Source of the DNA: Limnoglobus sp.
GTDB lineage: Bacteria; Planctomycetota; Planctomycetia; Gemmatales; Gemmataceae
Assembly: GCA_025353985.1 (NCBI GenBank)
Contig: JANXNT010001416.1
Coordinates: forward strand, 1 to 6,961
DNA: 6,961 nt
Direction of reading: 5' to 3'
This document shows, one piece after another, positions 1 to 6,893 of this stretch; within the stretch, counting starts at the first letter, position 1; every line of letters begins with the position of its first letter. Under the pieces are notes generated by a model that did not search any database, was not told the DNA's origin, and saw only the letters and a program-made list of their open reading frames with translations. The position numbers and the translations under genes are program-made.

Positions 1-215
1 CGACAATGATGGGCGAACAACTGCCAATTGGCGGGAAGCCATTTGTCGACGATGGCAACTCATTCTTCTCCCATGCGGGCGTACCGGCAATTACGCACGG
101 GCCAACAGCGGGCGGCGCACACACGACGGCGGAGTGGGTCAACATCGACGACCTCGTTCGCGTTGCTAGACTTTATGCATTGATTGCCACGATGTACTGC
201 CCTCACACGACGTAA
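1..215 (+). CDS. M20-family metallopeptidase, C-terminal fragment (5' end outside window)
   Basis: Only the last ~70 codons are visible; the frame is open to the left edge, so the ATG at 6 is most likely an internal Met, not the start. The fragment has the typical end of M20 zinc peptidases (acetylornithine deacetylase, succinyl-diaminopimelate desuccinylase, carboxypeptidase G2 type). It shows a DDGNSF segment, then GVPAITHGP, then GAHTTAEWV, then a closing amphipathic helix (DDLVRVARLYA). The His of GAHT (codon 120-122) corresponds to the C-terminal metal-ligand His of the family, and the Glu four residues later lies in the conserved E-[WY]-V context. The family hydrolyses amide bonds of N-acyl amino acids or short peptides, usually in the cytoplasm with two Zn or Co ions. 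Which substrate this member uses cannot be judged from the tail. The stop TAA overlaps the ribosome-binding site of the next gene, implying co-transcription. An argF-like gene closes the window, so an arginine-related role is possible but unproven. Confidence 0.85.
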   Translation, partial: TMMGEQLPIGGKPFVDDGNSFFSHAGVPAITHGPTAGGAHTTAEWVNIDDLVRVARLYALIATMYCPHTT

Positions 216-219
216 GGTG
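214..219 (+). promoter_or_regulatory. Shine-Dalgarno site of the DUF1501 gene, overlapping the upstream stop codon
   Basis: AAGGTG lies 4 nt before the ATG at 224 and shares its first two bases with the TAA stop (213-215) of the M20 gene. The site supports 224 as the start. It also suggests that ribosomes ending on the peptidase gene could reinitiate on the next one. Confidence 0.6.
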
Positions 220-223
220 AAAT

Positions 224-1666
224 ATGAGTCACGGCGTACCGCGTCGTTCGTTCCTTGCCGATACGGGCCTCGGCTTCACGGGGCTGGCGCTCGGCGCGAT
301 GATGTTTCGCGATGGCGTTGCGCAAGCTGCCGACTCGAAACTCGGCGTTGAGAGTGGACCGCATCATGCCGCGAAGGCGAAGTCCGTCATTTGGATCTTC
401 CTGTGTGGTGGCGTTTCGCACCTCGAAAGCTGGGATCCGAAACCGGCGTTGAACACGCACGCGGGCAAGTCGATTGCGGATACTCCGTTTGCCGAAGCGG
501 TGAAAAAACCCGGCACGGATGTCGTGGAAGGGAACCCGAAACACGGCAACCGCAAGACGCTGATGGCGCTGAACTGCGGCTACAAAAACTATGGGAAGTC
601 CGGGCTGCTCGCAGCCGATTGGTGGAAGCACACTGCCGAGATGGCCGACGAAATGGCAGTGGTGCGGTCGTTGTGGACGTCGGACAACGACCACGGCGCG
701 ATGCTGCAATTCCACACGGGGCGACACGTTCGCGAAGGCGCGCACCCGACCGTCGGCTCGTGGGCGTGCTACGGCCTCGGCTCGATGACCGACAACCTGC
801 CCGAATACGTCGTGCTCGGCGTGCCACCCGGCGATTGTTGCGGCGGCGAATGGGCGCACGGTGCCGCGTACCTCGGGCCGGAACATGCCGGTGTGCGGCT
901 TAACACCAACGGCCAAGCCCCGTTACCTTTCGGGAAACGGCCCGCCGGTAAGTCCGCCGAAGAGCAAGCCAACGAGTTCGGCCTGATCGGCAAGCTCAAC
1001 CGCCTTTCGGGGATCGATTACCCCGACGACCCGCAGTTGCAAGCACGCATCAAGTCGTACGAACTCGCGTTCAAAATGCAGACGGCAGTCCCCGAGACGC
1101 TCCAACTCGAAAAAGAAACCGCAGCGATGCGTACGCTTTACGGGTTGGACAAACCGGAGACGGCCCCGTTCGGAAAACTGTGCCTGTCTGCGCGGCGGCT
1201 CGTCGAACGCGGCGTTCGGTTCGTGCAGATTTATCACGGCGGCGGCGGGGGCGGCGAGTGGGATGCGCATTCGAAGATCAAGGACAACCACACGAAACTC
1301 TCGACGCAAACGGATCGCCCCATCGCCGGTTTGCTCAAGGATTTGAAGCAAAGCGGACAGTTAAAGGATACACTCGTCGTCTGGGCCACGGAGTTCGGTC
1401 GGTCGCCAGGGGCCGAGGGCGATGGCCGCGATCACCACCCGCAGGCGTTCAGCGTCTGGCTCGCGGGTGGCGGAATTAAAGGCGGCACGGTCCACGGCAA
1501 GACCGACGAGATCGGTTACCAAGTGACGGAAAATCGCCATTACGTAACCGACATTCACGCCACGGTGTTGCACCAACTCGGGCTGGATGCGCGGAGCCTC
1601 GAAGTCCCCGGTCGCAAGCGGCTAGAGATCGATTTCGGCAAACCGATCACGGAGATCATCGGATGA
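224..1666 (+). CDS. DUF1501 protein, Tat-exported (alkaline-phosphatase/sulfatase-like fold)
   Basis: This 480-residue protein begins with a twin-arginine signal: PRRSFL at residues 6-11, a Gly/Ala/Leu-rich stretch to about residue 28, and a likely cleavage near AQAA (33-36). The body matches DUF1501 (Pfam PF07394), a family abundant in planctomycetes and distantly related to alkaline phosphatases and sulfatases. Typical landmarks are WIFLCGGVSHLESWDPKP (57-74), WDAH (346-349), TEFGR (389-393), GRDHHP (401-406), WLAGGGIKGG (412-421) and TDIHAT (442-447). The Asp and His residues in these blocks are candidate metal ligands. No enzymatic activity is established for the family. A run of six Gly (339-344) precedes WDAH, longer than I expect there. 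The start at 224 is supported by AAGGTG 4 nt upstream. The stop overlaps the next start by ATGA. In planctomycetes DUF1501 genes are usually paired with DUF1549/DUF1553 genes, as here, so the two products probably act together outside the cytoplasm. Confidence 0.93.
   Translation: MSHGVPRRSFLADTGLGFTGLALGAMMFRDGVAQAADSKLGVESGPHHAAKAKSVIWIFLCGGVSHLESWDPKPALNTHAGKSIADTPFAEAVKKPGTDVVEGNPKHGNRKTLMALNCGYKNYGKSGLLAADWWKHTAEMADEMAVVRSLWTSDNDHGAMLQFHTGRHVREGAHPTVGSWACYGLGSMTDNLPEYVVLGVPPGDCCGGEWAHGAAYLGPEHAGVRLNTNGQAPLPFGKRPAGKSAEEQANEFGLIGKLNRLSGIDYPDDPQLQARIKSYELAFKMQTAVPETLQLEKETAAMRTLYGLDKPETAPFGKLCLSARRLVERGVRFVQIYHGGGGGGEWDAHSKIKDNHTKLSTQTDRPIAGLLKDLKQSGQLKDTLVVWATEFGRSPGAEGDGRDHHPQAFSVWLAGGGIKGGTVHGKTDEIGYQVTENRHYVTDIHATVLHQLGLDARSLEVPGRKRLEIDFGKPITEIIG
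1649..1654 (+). promoter_or_regulatory. Shine-Dalgarno site of the DUF1549/DUF1553 gene, inside the end of the DUF1501 gene
   Basis: ACGGAG lies 8 nt before the ATG at 1663, within the last codons of the DUF1501 gene. Together with the 4-nt ATGA overlap (1663-1666) it supports 1663 as the start and translational coupling of the two genes. Confidence 0.5.
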
Positions 1667-3759
1667 TTCGTCTGCTGTTTGCCCTCGCCGTGATGCTGAC
1701 ATTCTCCGCGACGGCGTTCGCGAAGCCGGTCCACAAGCAGGCGCTCGCGCTGCACATGGGGCCGTACCTGTTGGCCAAAGTGAACGACTGCCGCTTGTGC
1801 CACGAGCCGGGCGACACCGGGCCGAACGACGACAAGCCCCGCAACGCATTCGGTGAGCGTTTGGAAGAGGTGCGGAAGGAACTCAAGAAAGCGGGCAAGC
1901 CGTTCAACATCCCCGCGCGTTTCGAAATGATCGCAAACGAAGATGCGGACGGCGACGGCGTTCCCAACTTGCTCGAAATCCTAACGGGCCACTCCCCCGC
2001 CGATGCCAAAGATAAGCCGAACTCCGATGAACTGACCGCCGCCGTGAAGACGCTCGCCAAGTATCGCCGCTTCCTCGCGTCGTACCCATGGCGGCCGTTC
2101 GAGCTGGTAAAACGCCCTGCCGTACCGATGGCCAGCGGCGAGTGGGCGGGGAACCCCATCGATGCGTTCATCGCCGCCGGGCACCGCGAACACGAACTCG
2201 TGCCGCGACCCGAAGCCGACAAGCGCACGTTGCTGCGCCGGGCCAGCTTCGACTTGATCGGCCTGCCGCCGACGCCGGAAGAACTTCAGACATTCCTTGC
2301 GGATTCGTCTCCCGATGCCTACTCGAAAGTCGTCGATCGTTTGCTCGCTTCGCCGCGATACGGCGAGCGTTGGGGCCGACACTGGATGGACGTGTGGCGC
2401 TACTCCGATTGGGCCGGCTGGACCGACGGCAAAGACGTTCGCGACAGCCAACCGCACGTCTGGCGTTGGCGCGATTGGATCGTCGAGAGCGTGAACGCGG
2501 ACAAAGGTTACGACCGAATGGCCCGCGAGATGTTGGCCGGCGACGAGATCGCACCGGGAGATCCGAAGACACTCCGCGCCACCGGCTACCTCGTTCGAAA
2601 CTTCAAATCGAGCCGCGAAAAGTGGATGACCGACGTCGTCGACCATACCTTCCTCGCGTTCCAAGGGCTGACGCTCGGTTGTGCCCGTTGTCACGATCAC
2701 CTGTACGACCCGATCAAACAGACCGAATATTACCAAGTTCGCGCCGTGTTCGACCCGCACAAAGTCCGCATCGACGCCGTGCCCGGTGAAGCCGACACCA
2801 AGAAAGACGGCCTCGCTCGCGCCTTCGATTCCGACCCGAAAGTCGTCACGTACTTGTACGAACGCGGCGACGAACGCAACCCGGACAAAGACCATCCTTT
2901 ATCGGCTGGCATCCCAAAATCGCTCGGCCTGAAGTTCCCCGATGTAAAAGCAGTTGGCACGAGCACCGGTCGCCGCACCGCGTTCGCCAACTGGCTGACG
3001 GACGCGAAGAATCCGCTGACGGCGCGGGTGGCAGTAAACCACATTTGGCTGCGGCACTTCGGTCAGGCGTTGGTGCCGAGCGTGTTCGACTTCGGCAAAA
3101 ACGGCCGCCGCCCGATGCAGCCCGACTTGCTCGATTGGCTGGCCGCAGAGTTCGTCGAACGCGGTTGGTCGATGAAGCACATCCACAAATTGATCGTGAC
3201 CAGCCGCACGTACCGGATGTCTTCGACGCCCGATTTGAAGAACGCCGCACTCGACCGCGACAACATTTATTATTGGCGAATGCCTCCACGTCGGCTCGAA
3301 GCGGAGACGGTGCGCGATCACGTTCTGTACGTGGCGGGGAAACTCGATGTCACGATGGGCGGGCCGGATATCGATCACGCGCTCGGACTGACGGTGTTTC
3401 GCCGAAGCCTGTATTTTCGCCACGCTCACGAGAAGCAGATGGAATATTTGAAGTTGTTCGATGTAGCCAACACGAGCGAATGTTACCAACGTAAAGAGAG
3501 CATCATCCCGCAACAGGCACTGGCACTCGCGAACAGCGAATTGAGCACGGCGATGGCGATACGGCTCTCGCAACGGATCGCAAAAGAGGTCGGTAGCGAT
3601 CAGCCAAAGTTCGTGACCGCCGCATTCGAGCAACTCCTCGGCCGCCCGCCCACCGCAGCCGAAGCGATCGAGTGTGCGGCATTCCTGTCGCAAGCGGATC
3701 GCCGCGCTGGCTTGATTTTGGTGCTCTTCAACCACCACGAATTCGTCACCGTCCGCTGA
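1663..3759 (+). CDS. DUF1549/DUF1553 planctomycete cytochrome-type protein with N-terminal CxxCH and DxDxDG module
   Basis: The 698-residue product has a Sec signal peptide (1-20, ending SATAFA). Residues 21-115 form a small module with a CxxCH heme-c motif (C43, C46, H47) and an acidic calcium-type loop ANEDADGDGVPN (91-102; D94, D96, D98). DUF1549 (PF07583) follows at about 163-370, with its hallmark RRASFDLIGLPPTPEE (192-207) and a second CxxCH (C340, C343, H344). DUF1553 (PF07587) covers about 435-695, with NPLTARVAVNHIW (450-462), the GRRPMQPDLLDWLAAEF block (481-497), TSRTYRMSS and RRLEAETVRDH. At 698 residues it is short for these proteins, which often reach 800-1100 residues. I see no LamG/concanavalin insert and no classical PSCyt1 domain. 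If both motifs are loaded, it would be a periplasmic di-heme protein; its function in the family is unknown. It follows the DUF1501 gene with an ATGA overlap, so the two are very likely co-produced. The RraA-like gene starts 14 nt downstream. Confidence 0.93.
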   Translation: MIRLLFALAVMLTFSATAFAKPVHKQALALHMGPYLLAKVNDCRLCHEPGDTGPNDDKPRNAFGERLEEVRKELKKAGKPFNIPARFEMIANEDADGDGVPNLLEILTGHSPADAKDKPNSDELTAAVKTLAKYRRFLASYPWRPFELVKRPAVPMASGEWAGNPIDAFIAAGHREHELVPRPEADKRTLLRRASFDLIGLPPTPEELQTFLADSSPDAYSKVVDRLLASPRYGERWGRHWMDVWRYSDWAGWTDGKDVRDSQPHVWRWRDWIVESVNADKGYDRMAREMLAGDEIAPGDPKTLRATGYLVRNFKSSREKWMTDVVDHTFLAFQGLTLGCARCHDHLYDPIKQTEYYQVRAVFDPHKVRIDAVPGEADTKKDGLARAFDSDPKVVTYLYERGDERNPDKDHPLSAGIPKSLGLKFPDVKAVGTSTGRRTAFANWLTDAKNPLTARVAVNHIWLRHFGQALVPSVFDFGKNGRRPMQPDLLDWLAAEFVERGWSMKHIHKLIVTSRTYRMSSTPDLKNAALDRDNIYYWRMPPRRLEAETVRDHVLYVAGKLDVTMGGPDIDHALGLTVFRRSLYFRHAHEKQMEYLKLFDVANTSECYQRKESIIPQQALALANSELSTAMAIRLSQRIAKEVGSDQPKFVTAAFEQLLGRPPTAAEAIECAAFLSQADRRAGLILVLFNHHEFVTVR

Positions 3760-3773
3760 ACCGAGAGAGAGTT

Positions 3774-4457
3774 ATGAACGCGGTTGACCCGTCCGAATCT
3801 TTACTTTGGCAGCGTCTGCAAGCGAAATCGTATGTGGCCGCCGTCTGCGATATTCTCGATTCGTTGGGCTATCGCCAGCAGGCGATGCACCACCGATTGC
3901 GGCCGTTGCTTCCGGACCGCGAGAATTGCGGCTTCATCGGTCGCGCCCGCACGATCCGCTGGATGGAAGCCGACTACGCCGACGCGAAGAACCCATATGG
4001 GTTGGAAATCGAAGTGATCGACTCGTTGAATGCGGGAGACGTCGCGGTTCACTCGACCGATTTCGCGGGTACGAACGCACCGTGGGGCGAATTGATGTCC
4101 ACCGCCGCACAGTATCGCGGGGCCGTCGGCTGCGTCTGCGATAGCCAAATCCGCGACTGCGTGAAGACGATCGCACTCGGCTTTCCCGTCTATTACACGG
4201 GCATCCGTCCATTGGATTCGATGGGCCGTGGCCGCGTGATGGCCTACGATGTCCCGGTCCGATGCGGCGACGTACTCGTGCAGCCCGGCGATACGATCTT
4301 CGCGGACTTCGATGGCATCGTCGCGATTCCGAAATCGGTTCTCGCCGAGGTCGTCGAACAAGCGTGCGACAAAGCCGAACAAGAATCGCTCTCCCGAACC
4401 GAGTTGAAAGCGGGCAGAACGTTGCGAGAAGTGTTCGATCGCTATGGCGTGTTGTGA
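3774..4457 (+). CDS. RraA / HMG-aldolase superfamily protein
   Basis: This 227-residue protein of the RraA-like family (PF03737) has no signal peptide, so it is likely cytoplasmic. The family contains class II 4-hydroxy-4-methyl-2-oxoglutarate/oxaloacetate-type aldolases and the E. coli RNase E inhibitor RraA, and members are often mislabelled 'dimethylmenaquinone methyltransferase'. Visible landmarks are GDVAVHST (88-95), WGELMSTAA (104-112), GAVGCVCDSQIRD (116-128) and PGDTIFADFDGIVAIP (171-186). In characterised aldolases the Arg-Asp pair (here R127, D128) binds substrate and the divalent metal, and both residues are kept; the usual DG before it is DS here (D123-S124). Intact RD favours a metal-dependent lyase or decarboxylase over a pure RNase E regulator. 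The frame extends upstream to an ATG at 3672, but that start would run deep into the DUF1553 gene. The ATG at 3774 lies after the upstream stop, has a purine-rich GAGAGAGAG at 3763-3771 in front and fits family length. It probably belongs to the same operon and may act on a keto-acid product, which is inference. Confidence 0.9.
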   Translation: MNAVDPSESLLWQRLQAKSYVAAVCDILDSLGYRQQAMHHRLRPLLPDRENCGFIGRARTIRWMEADYADAKNPYGLEIEVIDSLNAGDVAVHSTDFAGTNAPWGELMSTAAQYRGAVGCVCDSQIRDCVKTIALGFPVYYTGIRPLDSMGRGRVMAYDVPVRCGDVLVQPGDTIFADFDGIVAIPKSVLAEVVEQACDKAEQESLSRTELKAGRTLREVFDRYGVL

Positions 4458-4489
4458 TTCGCGACCAGCAGATCAATCTTGGACACTCC

Positions 4490-6799
4490 ATGAAATTTGT
4501 CGCATTCCTGTTGTTGTTCCTGTGCAGTTTTTGCCAAGCCGCGGAGCCTGCGCGGAACATCATTTTCGACACGGATGCCGGCGGCGATTGCGACGACGTT
4601 GGGGCGTTGTTCATTCTTCATGGCGCAGCCGAACGTGGGGAAATCAACTTGCTCGCGACGATCGGTTGCACCTCATCGCCCGCGATTGCCCCGTGCCTCG
4701 ATGCAATCAACACCTGGTACGGGCGGCCCGAGATTCCCGTAGGGACGCTCAAAGATCCGGGATTTCTCCCTAACCCCGGCTACACCGCCGAGATCGTTCG
4801 CCGTTTCCCGCACCGTTTTCAAGAGAGCAAGCAGTATCCCGACGCGGTGACACTCTACCGTCAGTTACTGGCCAAACAGGCCGACGGCAGCGCGATCATT
4901 GTGGCGGTGGGGCCGCTCCGCAACTTGGCGAACTTGCTGAAATCCCACGCAGATGAAATCAGCCCGATGGACGGCAAAGCGCTGATTGCGAAGAAGGTCA
5001 AACGACTCGAAGTGATGGGCGGAAATTATCCCCCGTCGGCGAAAGCGAAAGACGCGGAGTGGAATTTCAAGCAAGACCCCGCTTCCGCCGCGTTGGTGTG
5101 TGTCGAATGGCCGACGGAGGTGCTGTTCAACGGGGAAGGCGGTTCGACCAACTCCGGCCGTCGCGCGACTTACGAGATGCCCGAACACAATCCGTTAACC
5201 GTGGCGTACGCGGCATTTCCTGGCGTCGGCTTCGCAGGAGATCGCCTCAGTTGGGATCCCGTTTCGTGCCTCGTCGCCGTACGCGGGGCGGCTCCGTGGT
5301 ACTCGGTCGTTCGTGGCGGCACGAACATCGTGGACCCGAAAACGGGCATAAACAGCTGGAAAAACAGTATCGATCGAGGTCATTCGTACTTAGTCCTGAA
5401 TCCGAAACGACCCAAGCGCGAAGTCGAGACCGCTCTGGAAGACCTGATGGTCGCAGGCAAGGGCCGGCCAACCAAACTTGTAGCGAATACCGCTTATTAC
5501 GCTGATGCAGGGATGTGCCTCATCACCAGCAGCGGAGCACGCGACGCGAATTCCACCGCGATGAAGGCATTCGACCGCGATGGGGATTCCGTCACTTCGT
5601 GGTTCGATCGCACAGCCGCGAGTTGGATTCAATGCGAGTATGCGGACGGTCGAAAACGCCTCGTTACTTCATACGCAGTCACGTGCCCCGACAAGAATCG
5701 CTTGCCGCGATCGCTCACGCTTTCCGGTTCGAACGATGGCGGGAAAAACTGGACGAGTATCGACGTTCGAACGGCACCCGGGTTCACGATGGCACCGCGT
5801 CGCGAGTACTCCATCGTGAAGCCAGTTAAATGGAACATCCTCCGCTTGAATGTGACGCCGACAGACGAGGCGGAAGGTATCCAGATCTCGATGTTGGAAC
5901 TGAATGAATCAATCGACTGCCAGCGTAACATTGCGGTCGATTCAATCGAACTCGACCATGAATCGGTAACGATTCCCACATACGGCCGCGCGACACTCAA
6001 CGCAACCGTCGCGCCCTTGAACAGCTTCGATCGCGACGTGAATTGGACGAGCAGTGATCCGAACGTAGCCGAAGTTCGGCGGATCGGCGAGCAGACTGCG
6101 ATGATCGTGGGTAAGAAGCCCGGCACGTGTACCGTGACTGCGACGATCCGCGACGTGAAGCGGGTTTGCACGGTAACGGTGACGCCTTCGAAGTTACCCG
6201 ATGGCTGGCATTACGATGAACTGAACGAACCGCCCATTCCCGGATCGTTCACGGAAAGCGATGGCAAATTTGTCATCAACGGGTGTGGCCATGCGATGAC
6301 ATCGTGGTGGGAGCGAGTTCGAGATCAGGGCGTATTCATCAGCAAACCGGTCACTGGCGACATCGAGATTTCGACCCGTTTACTAAGCTTGGCTCCGAAC
6401 GTTGGCGGCCCGAATGCGTACCGCCACGATGGCCGACCCGCGACATCTACGGGATTGATGCTTCGCGAATCGCTGTCTGAAAAGTGCGGTCGCTACGTTC
6501 TGATTCAAGTCGAAACTTCGGGCACACTCGTCTGCCGGTGGCGCGATAAATCCGGCGATCAAGACGACAACCAAATGAAAATACTCGGCAAAGTCTCGTT
6601 GCCGATCCACTTAAAACTCGTCCGCACGAGTGACGAAACGCAACTGTTCACCTCCGTCGATGGCCGAACCTGGGGCGAACCGCGAATGTCCCGCAAGGCT
6701 TCGTTCGATAAAGACAGCCGCGTGGGCCTCTACGTGTGTTCGGGAAATACCTTCGCATCGACGACGGCCGAATACGATTCGATCCGAATCCGCAGATAA
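4490..6799 (+). CDS. Exported nucleoside-hydrolase-like protein with discoidin, Big2 and concanavalin-like modules
   Basis: The 769-residue product starts with a Sec signal (1-18, ending CQAA). Residues 22 to about 325 resemble inosine-uridine-type nucleoside hydrolases (PF01156): DTDAGGDCDD (27-36) for Ca2+/ribose, VAVGPLRNLANL (138-149), VMGGN (175-179), EWNFKQDPASAA (190-201) and SWDPVS (254-259). The family hydrolyses N-glycosidic bonds of ribonucleosides. Relative to the C. fasciculata enzyme, D10, D14, the second Asp of the DD, E166, N168 and D242 have counterparts, but H241 is replaced by W255 and T126 by R144. Residues ~330-472 resemble an F5/8 type C (discoidin) domain, with AFDRDGDSVTSWFD and LSGSNDGGKNWTSID. 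Residues ~481-565 look like a Big2 Ig-like domain (SIELDHESVTI, VNWTSSDPNVAEV, GTCTVTATI). Residues ~570-769 look like a concanavalin-like (DUF1349-type) domain. The frame stays open back to 4262, inside the RraA gene; 4490 is chosen because the signal peptide begins there and it lies 32 nt past that stop. Its ribosome-binding site is weak (GGA at 4481-4483). Substrate is unknown. Confidence 0.9.
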   Translation: MKFVAFLLLFLCSFCQAAEPARNIIFDTDAGGDCDDVGALFILHGAAERGEINLLATIGCTSSPAIAPCLDAINTWYGRPEIPVGTLKDPGFLPNPGYTAEIVRRFPHRFQESKQYPDAVTLYRQLLAKQADGSAIIVAVGPLRNLANLLKSHADEISPMDGKALIAKKVKRLEVMGGNYPPSAKAKDAEWNFKQDPASAALVCVEWPTEVLFNGEGGSTNSGRRATYEMPEHNPLTVAYAAFPGVGFAGDRLSWDPVSCLVAVRGAAPWYSVVRGGTNIVDPKTGINSWKNSIDRGHSYLVLNPKRPKREVETALEDLMVAGKGRPTKLVANTAYYADAGMCLITSSGARDANSTAMKAFDRDGDSVTSWFDRTAASWIQCEYADGRKRLVTSYAVTCPDKNRLPRSLTLSGSNDGGKNWTSIDVRTAPGFTMAPRREYSIVKPVKWNILRLNVTPTDEAEGIQISMLELNESIDCQRNIAVDSIELDHESVTIPTYGRATLNATVAPLNSFDRDVNWTSSDPNVAEVRRIGEQTAMIVGKKPGTCTVTATIRDVKRVCTVTVTPSKLPDGWHYDELNEPPIPGSFTESDGKFVINGCGHAMTSWWERVRDQGVFISKPVTGDIEISTRLLSLAPNVGGPNAYRHDGRPATSTGLMLRESLSEKCGRYVLIQVETSGTLVCRWRDKSGDQDDNQMKILGKVSLPIHLKLVRTSDETQLFTSVDGRTWGEPRMSRKASFDKDSRVGLYVCSGNTFASTTAEYDSIRIRR

Positions 6800-6802
6800 A
6801 TG

Positions 6803-6825
6803 CTCGACGGTAGTCGCTGAGTTTT
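6803..6825 (+). terminator. Possible weak intrinsic terminator after the operon
   Basis: Four nt past the last stop, CTCGAC (6803-6808) and GTC...GAG (6813-6815, 6819-6821) can form a 6-bp stem with a GGTA loop and a 3-nt bulge, followed by TTTT (6822-6825). The position fits a terminator between convergent genes, but the bulge and short T run make it weak; it may be chance. Confidence 0.2.
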
Positions 6826-6893
6826 GAAGAGCGGCAAACGATCCGCCGAAATTCATTGGGTTCGCATCGAAGAGACATACAGCCAAGAACCAC

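Noticed and set aside
1..215. Ureide/purine degradation pathway: M20 as allantoate or ureidoglycolate amidohydrolase feeding from the nucleoside hydrolase
   Set aside because: The visible M20 tail (ITHGP...GAHTTAEWV) resembles ArgE/DapE/carboxypeptidase types, not the GISHxxxE-type ending I associate with allantoate amidohydrolases.
1981..2895. Long minus-strand open frame of 304 codons, with similar ones at 203-916, 2899-3738 and 3934-4614
   Set aside because: They lie antisense to strongly recognisable genes. Their translations are rich in Arg/Val/Gly with no domain I recognise, and such shadows are common in high-GC DNA.
3672..3773. Extended N-terminus of the RraA-like gene from an ATG at 3672
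   Set aside because: It would overlap the DUF1553 gene by 88 nt, adds residues unlike the family, and a better start sits at 3774 just past the upstream stop.
4262..4489. Extended N-terminus of the nucleoside-hydrolase-like gene from 4262
   Set aside because: The added 76 residues are Arg-rich out-of-frame translation of the RraA gene and would bury a clear signal peptide that begins at 4490.
6831..6846. GCGG...CCGC inverted repeat in the convergent gap as a terminator
   Set aside because: Only a 4-bp stem with an 8-nt loop and no T run on either side; expected by chance in GC-rich DNA.
6611..6893. Minus-strand open frames (6611-6886, 6648-6893) as a small gene before the argF-like gene
   Set aside because: They mostly overlap the concanavalin-like domain of gene 5 in antisense, have no recognisable motif and no clear ribosome-binding site.
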